From assembly GCA_017992605.1 (NCBI GenBank), contig JAGOOG010000017.1, positions 1-44,983 of the forward strand: a stretch of 44,983 nucleotides of DNA, in the 5' to 3' direction. Shown here piece by piece: positions 43,275 to 44,983 of this stretch. Each line of letters starts with the position of its first letter. The stretch's first letter is position 1. The stretch comes from Deltaproteobacteria bacterium. Lineage in GTDB: Bacteria > Desulfobacterota > Desulfomonilia > UBA1062. The notes beneath the pieces were generated by a model. The model searched no databases. It was given only the letters and a program-made list of their open reading frames with translations, and was not told where the DNA came from. The position numbers were made by a program, and so were the translations under genes.

Positions 43275-43999
43275 ATCGAGCCTCCGTGCCACAGATACGT
43301 CTCTATATCGAAATCCTGGGTGATCATCTCCCAGCGGGAGTAGATCGCCGACCGGGCGACATAGGCCAGCAGTGCATCGATGGAGAAGGGTGCGATTCCC
43401 TCGTTCCGACCGATCTGCCGCAGGCGCTCCTCATCCAGAGCGCGTTCCGCCTCGAGCGGATTCTTCTGGTTCCTGAGCTGTGTCATCAGATTCGAGAAAT
43501 CACGGGGATGGAAGAACTCAAGGATTGCGTGGTCCTCCACGATACCCCCTTCCTCCCTGATCCGCATGGCTGCCAGGCTCGAGCGGAGCTCGATCTCCCA
43601 GGACAGGTAGTCGATGAGAAATCGGCATCCAAAACGCTCGGCAACGTCATGTGCATAGCTGTAATAGAGCTCCCAGAGCCGGTCATAGACATACGTGCGG
43701 TAGATGCCCCGTTCCCACTCGTCGCGGAAGGCCCGTATGAAGTCGGGAAGATCACGGTTGTCTGTCATGTCCTGCCGTGACAGGAGGCCCCCTTCCCTGA
43801 AGAGATCGCGACCCTGATCCATCTGTTCCCAGTTGTAGGCGTCCACGCCGTGCAGGAGCGCGCCGGCCAGTTCGTGGTGCTCCGGATGAACGTTTCTCAT
43901 GACGGTTGCAGACAGTTCTCCGAACCGCATGGGTATTTTCTCGCCCAGCGCCTCGGGCAGGGGGGGGAGGAGGCACATGAGAAAATAGTAATCGCTCAT
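43271..43999 (-). CDS. DUF2764 protein of the V-ATPase operon
   Basis: A 242-residue, mostly helical soluble protein, starting YYFLMCLLPPLPEALGEKIP. It matches the DUF2764 type found between atpE and atpA in chlamydial and spirochaetal V-ATPase operons. No classical subunit C gene is present in the cluster, so it may take that place under the I subunit; this is an inference. It starts six bases after the atpE stop. Confidence 0.82.
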   Translation of the reverse strand: MSDYYFLMCLLPPLPEALGEKIPMRFGELSATVMRNVHPEHHELAGALLHGVDAYNWEQMDQGRDLFREGGLLSRQDMTDNRDLPDFIRAFRDEWERGIYRTYVYDRLWELYYSYAHDVAERFGCRFLIDYLSWEIELRSSLAAMRIREEGGIVEDHAILEFFHPRDFSNLMTQLRNQKNPLEAERALDEERLRQIGRNEGIAPFSIDALLAYVARSAIYSRWEMITQDFDIETYLWHGGSM

Positions 44000-44005
44000 G
44001 CTCTC

Positions 44006-44626
44006 CTATGACCCTTCGCCTGCAAAGAAATGACTGCGGAAACGCGGAGAGCAGAAGTTCGAGAAGGCCTCCACGAGACCGGTGCTGAAGTTGAAATATG
44101 CGCCATGGCCCTGCACGCCCAGGTGAAATCCGAAGGTGATCTTGTCGGTGAAATGCACCACCAGCGGCCCGGCGGCCTTCTCCCTGAACTTTTCGATGAA
44201 CCAGGTCTCCAGTTCGGCCTGATCCTTCTTGGGCAGGAGGACCTCGAGCGAGCGTTCCCTGCCCTGACCCTTGAAAAATTCCGCCAGGACGATCTCGAGA
44301 ATGTGCTCGAGAAACCCCTTGTCGTTCAGAAGGGCCCTGATCTCCCCTTCCACGACGGGCGTCACCACGGCGGCCTCCAGTTTCTCCTTGACCATGATGA
44401 TGAAGTTCCGGGCGGCCGTCTCCATGTCCACCTGCATCTGTTTGAGGACCTTCTCCGCTTCGGACTTGGCGGCAGCCCTCGTCTTCTCCGCATTGGCACC
44501 GGCCTCGGCCACGATGGCGGCCGCCTGCTCCCTGGCGCTGCGTACAAGTTCATCGGCTTCGGCCCTGGCCGGTGCCAGTACCTTCTCGCTCAGTTCCTGT
44601 GTGATGTCCCCCAAGGTCTTTGCCAT
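44006..44626 (-). CDS. atpE: V-type ATPase peripheral-stalk subunit E
   Basis: A 206-residue protein with a long Ala/Glu/Lys-rich coiled coil (about 10-95, EADELVRSAREQAAAIVAEA) and a globular C-terminal part, the stator form of subunit E. Start 44626 is six bases after GAGGGG; ATG 44632 would touch the binding site and is rejected. First gene of the ATPase operon. No partner G/H subunit gene is visible upstream. Confidence 0.88.
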   Translation of the reverse strand: MAKTLGDITQELSEKVLAPARAEADELVRSAREQAAAIVAEAGANAEKTRAAAKSEAEKVLKQMQVDMETAARNFIIMVKEKLEAAVVTPVVEGEIRALLNDKGFLEHILEIVLAEFFKGQGRERSLEVLLPKKDQAELETWFIEKFREKAAGPLVVHFTDKITFGFHLGVQGHGAYFNFSTGLVEAFSNFCSPRFRSHFFAGEGS

Positions 44627-44777
44627 GTCCATCCCCTCGTGTCAGATTTGATGCATATATTCAGTCTTGCATGGATATTACTGCCCCTAACTGGTCATCG
44701 CCGATCAGGTCACACTTGAGCCATAGTCCGAAGCAGCTTCGGAGAAAGATATAAGGGGTGTTAACGACGCTCTTCTG

Positions 44778-44806
44778 CTATTAATTAATAAGGCTTAATT
44801 TTGCAA
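44778..44806 (-). promoter_or_regulatory. Candidate promoter of the V-ATPase operon
   Basis: Minus-strand TTGCAA (44806-44801), 17 bases, TAATAG (44783-44778). The leader before atpE would be about 145 bases long. Confidence 0.4.
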
Positions 44807-44871
44807 GATTTTTATGTATCCTTTCTGATCACTGACAGGGTAGCTGCCTGCGGGTGCATGGGACCGAACGA

Positions 44872-44900
44872 TTGCACACGGTCACAATTGTGCGTACAAT
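44872..44900 (+). promoter_or_regulatory. Promoter of the 4Fe-4S protein gene, with operator-like palindrome
   Basis: TTGCAC (44872-44877), a 17-base spacer and TACAAT (44895-44900). The spacer contains the perfect palindrome CACAATTGTG (44883-44892), placed where a repressor would block polymerase. Confidence 0.6.
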
Positions 44901-44931
44901 ACCAGACATGACATGACGATGGAGGTGATCC

Positions 44932-44983
44932 ATGTGGGATGCGTCGAGGTGCGATCTGTGCGGCGAATGCCTGGTGAAGTGCC
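44932..44983 (+). CDS. 4Fe-4S ferredoxin-domain protein (5' end only)
   Basis: Only 17 codons are inside the window. ATG 44932 follows GGAGGTGAT closely. The N-terminus MWDASRCDLCGECLVKC is a 4Fe-4S motif (CxxCxxCxxxC), so the gene probably encodes an iron-sulfur electron carrier or a heterodisulfide-reductase-like subunit. The rest runs off the right edge. Confidence 0.75.
   Translation, partial: MWDASRCDLCGECLVKC

Larger units (their letters stand above)
44633..44931. other. AT-rich divergent promoter region
   Basis: About 300 bases between the ATPase operon and the ferredoxin-like gene. It is far more AT-rich than its surroundings at 44755-44820. It holds one promoter candidate for each side, listed separately, and a small hairpin (CCGAAG and CTTCGG, 44728-44742). 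No gene is seen. Confidence 0.6.

Noticed and set aside
41832-43343. Long open frame antisense to atpA
   Set aside because: Product is biased in composition and the reverse strand encodes a highly conserved ATPase subunit.

Overview
This high-GC window looks like the chromosome of a strictly anaerobic bacterium, most likely a syntrophic or sulfate-reducing member of the Desulfobacterota (former Deltaproteobacteria). The signs are two TRAP transporters, a ferredoxin-linked arylpyruvate oxidoreductase with a phenylacetate-CoA-ligase-type enzyme, a sigma-54 enhancer-binding regulator, an acyl-CoA:CoA transferase and proteobacterial housekeeping genes. The lineage is an inference from gene content. 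No rRNA, tRNA, CRISPR array, prophage or intact insertion sequence was seen.

Layout. (1) 1-223: a hairpin and two 19-base direct repeats that may be the end of an insertion sequence, then a tandem-ACT gene (224-679). (2) 684-8312, minus strand: one probable operon, iorA-iorB-paaK-ACT-zinc-ribbon membrane protein-dctP-dctQ-dctM. Its 5' end carries a Tyr/Phe-rich leader peptide, an antiterminator and an intrinsic terminator. (3) 8496-10171: a Sel1-repeat lipoprotein and a likely 29-residue membrane peptide. (4) 10172-14910: dprA-topA-trmFO, overlapping. (5) 15092-21357: cspA, an aminoacyl-histidine dipeptidase, serA, a 68-residue protein that looks like an internally deleted long SerA, purA, an FmdB-type zinc ribbon and a dienoyl-CoA-isomerase-like crotonase. 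(6) 21519-27940: a double PilZ protein, then on the minus strand yebC-ruvC-ruvA-ruvB-HAD phosphatase-UDP-glucuronate epimerase and, upstream, a lytic transglycosylase. (7) 28052-37157: a second TRAP operon ending in a LivK-like binding protein, a divergent sigma-54 regulator with candidate promoters and an inverted repeat between them, a CoA transferase and a UspA protein. (8) 37196-44626, minus strand: a V-type ATPase operon in the order E-DUF2764-A-B-D-I-K, as in chlamydiae and spirochaetes. (9) 44932 to the right edge: the start of a 4Fe-4S protein gene.

The most interesting system is (2). The leader encodes a peptide containing YYYRFYF, and its stop codon lies inside one arm of an antiterminator that competes with a 9-bp terminator stem followed by seven U. 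This is the layout of pheA- and trp-type attenuation. Here it sits before genes for arylpyruvate:ferredoxin oxidoreductase and aryl-CoA ligase, with a TRAP importer and an ACT protein downstream. Starvation-induced expression would suit a biosynthetic direction: aryl acids taken up, activated to aryl-CoA and reductively carboxylated to arylpyruvates, as in the aryl-acid pathway of methanogens. The other main points are the SerA-derived mini-ACT protein before purA and the chlamydial-type V-ATPase whose K subunit keeps the known Na+ ligand positions.
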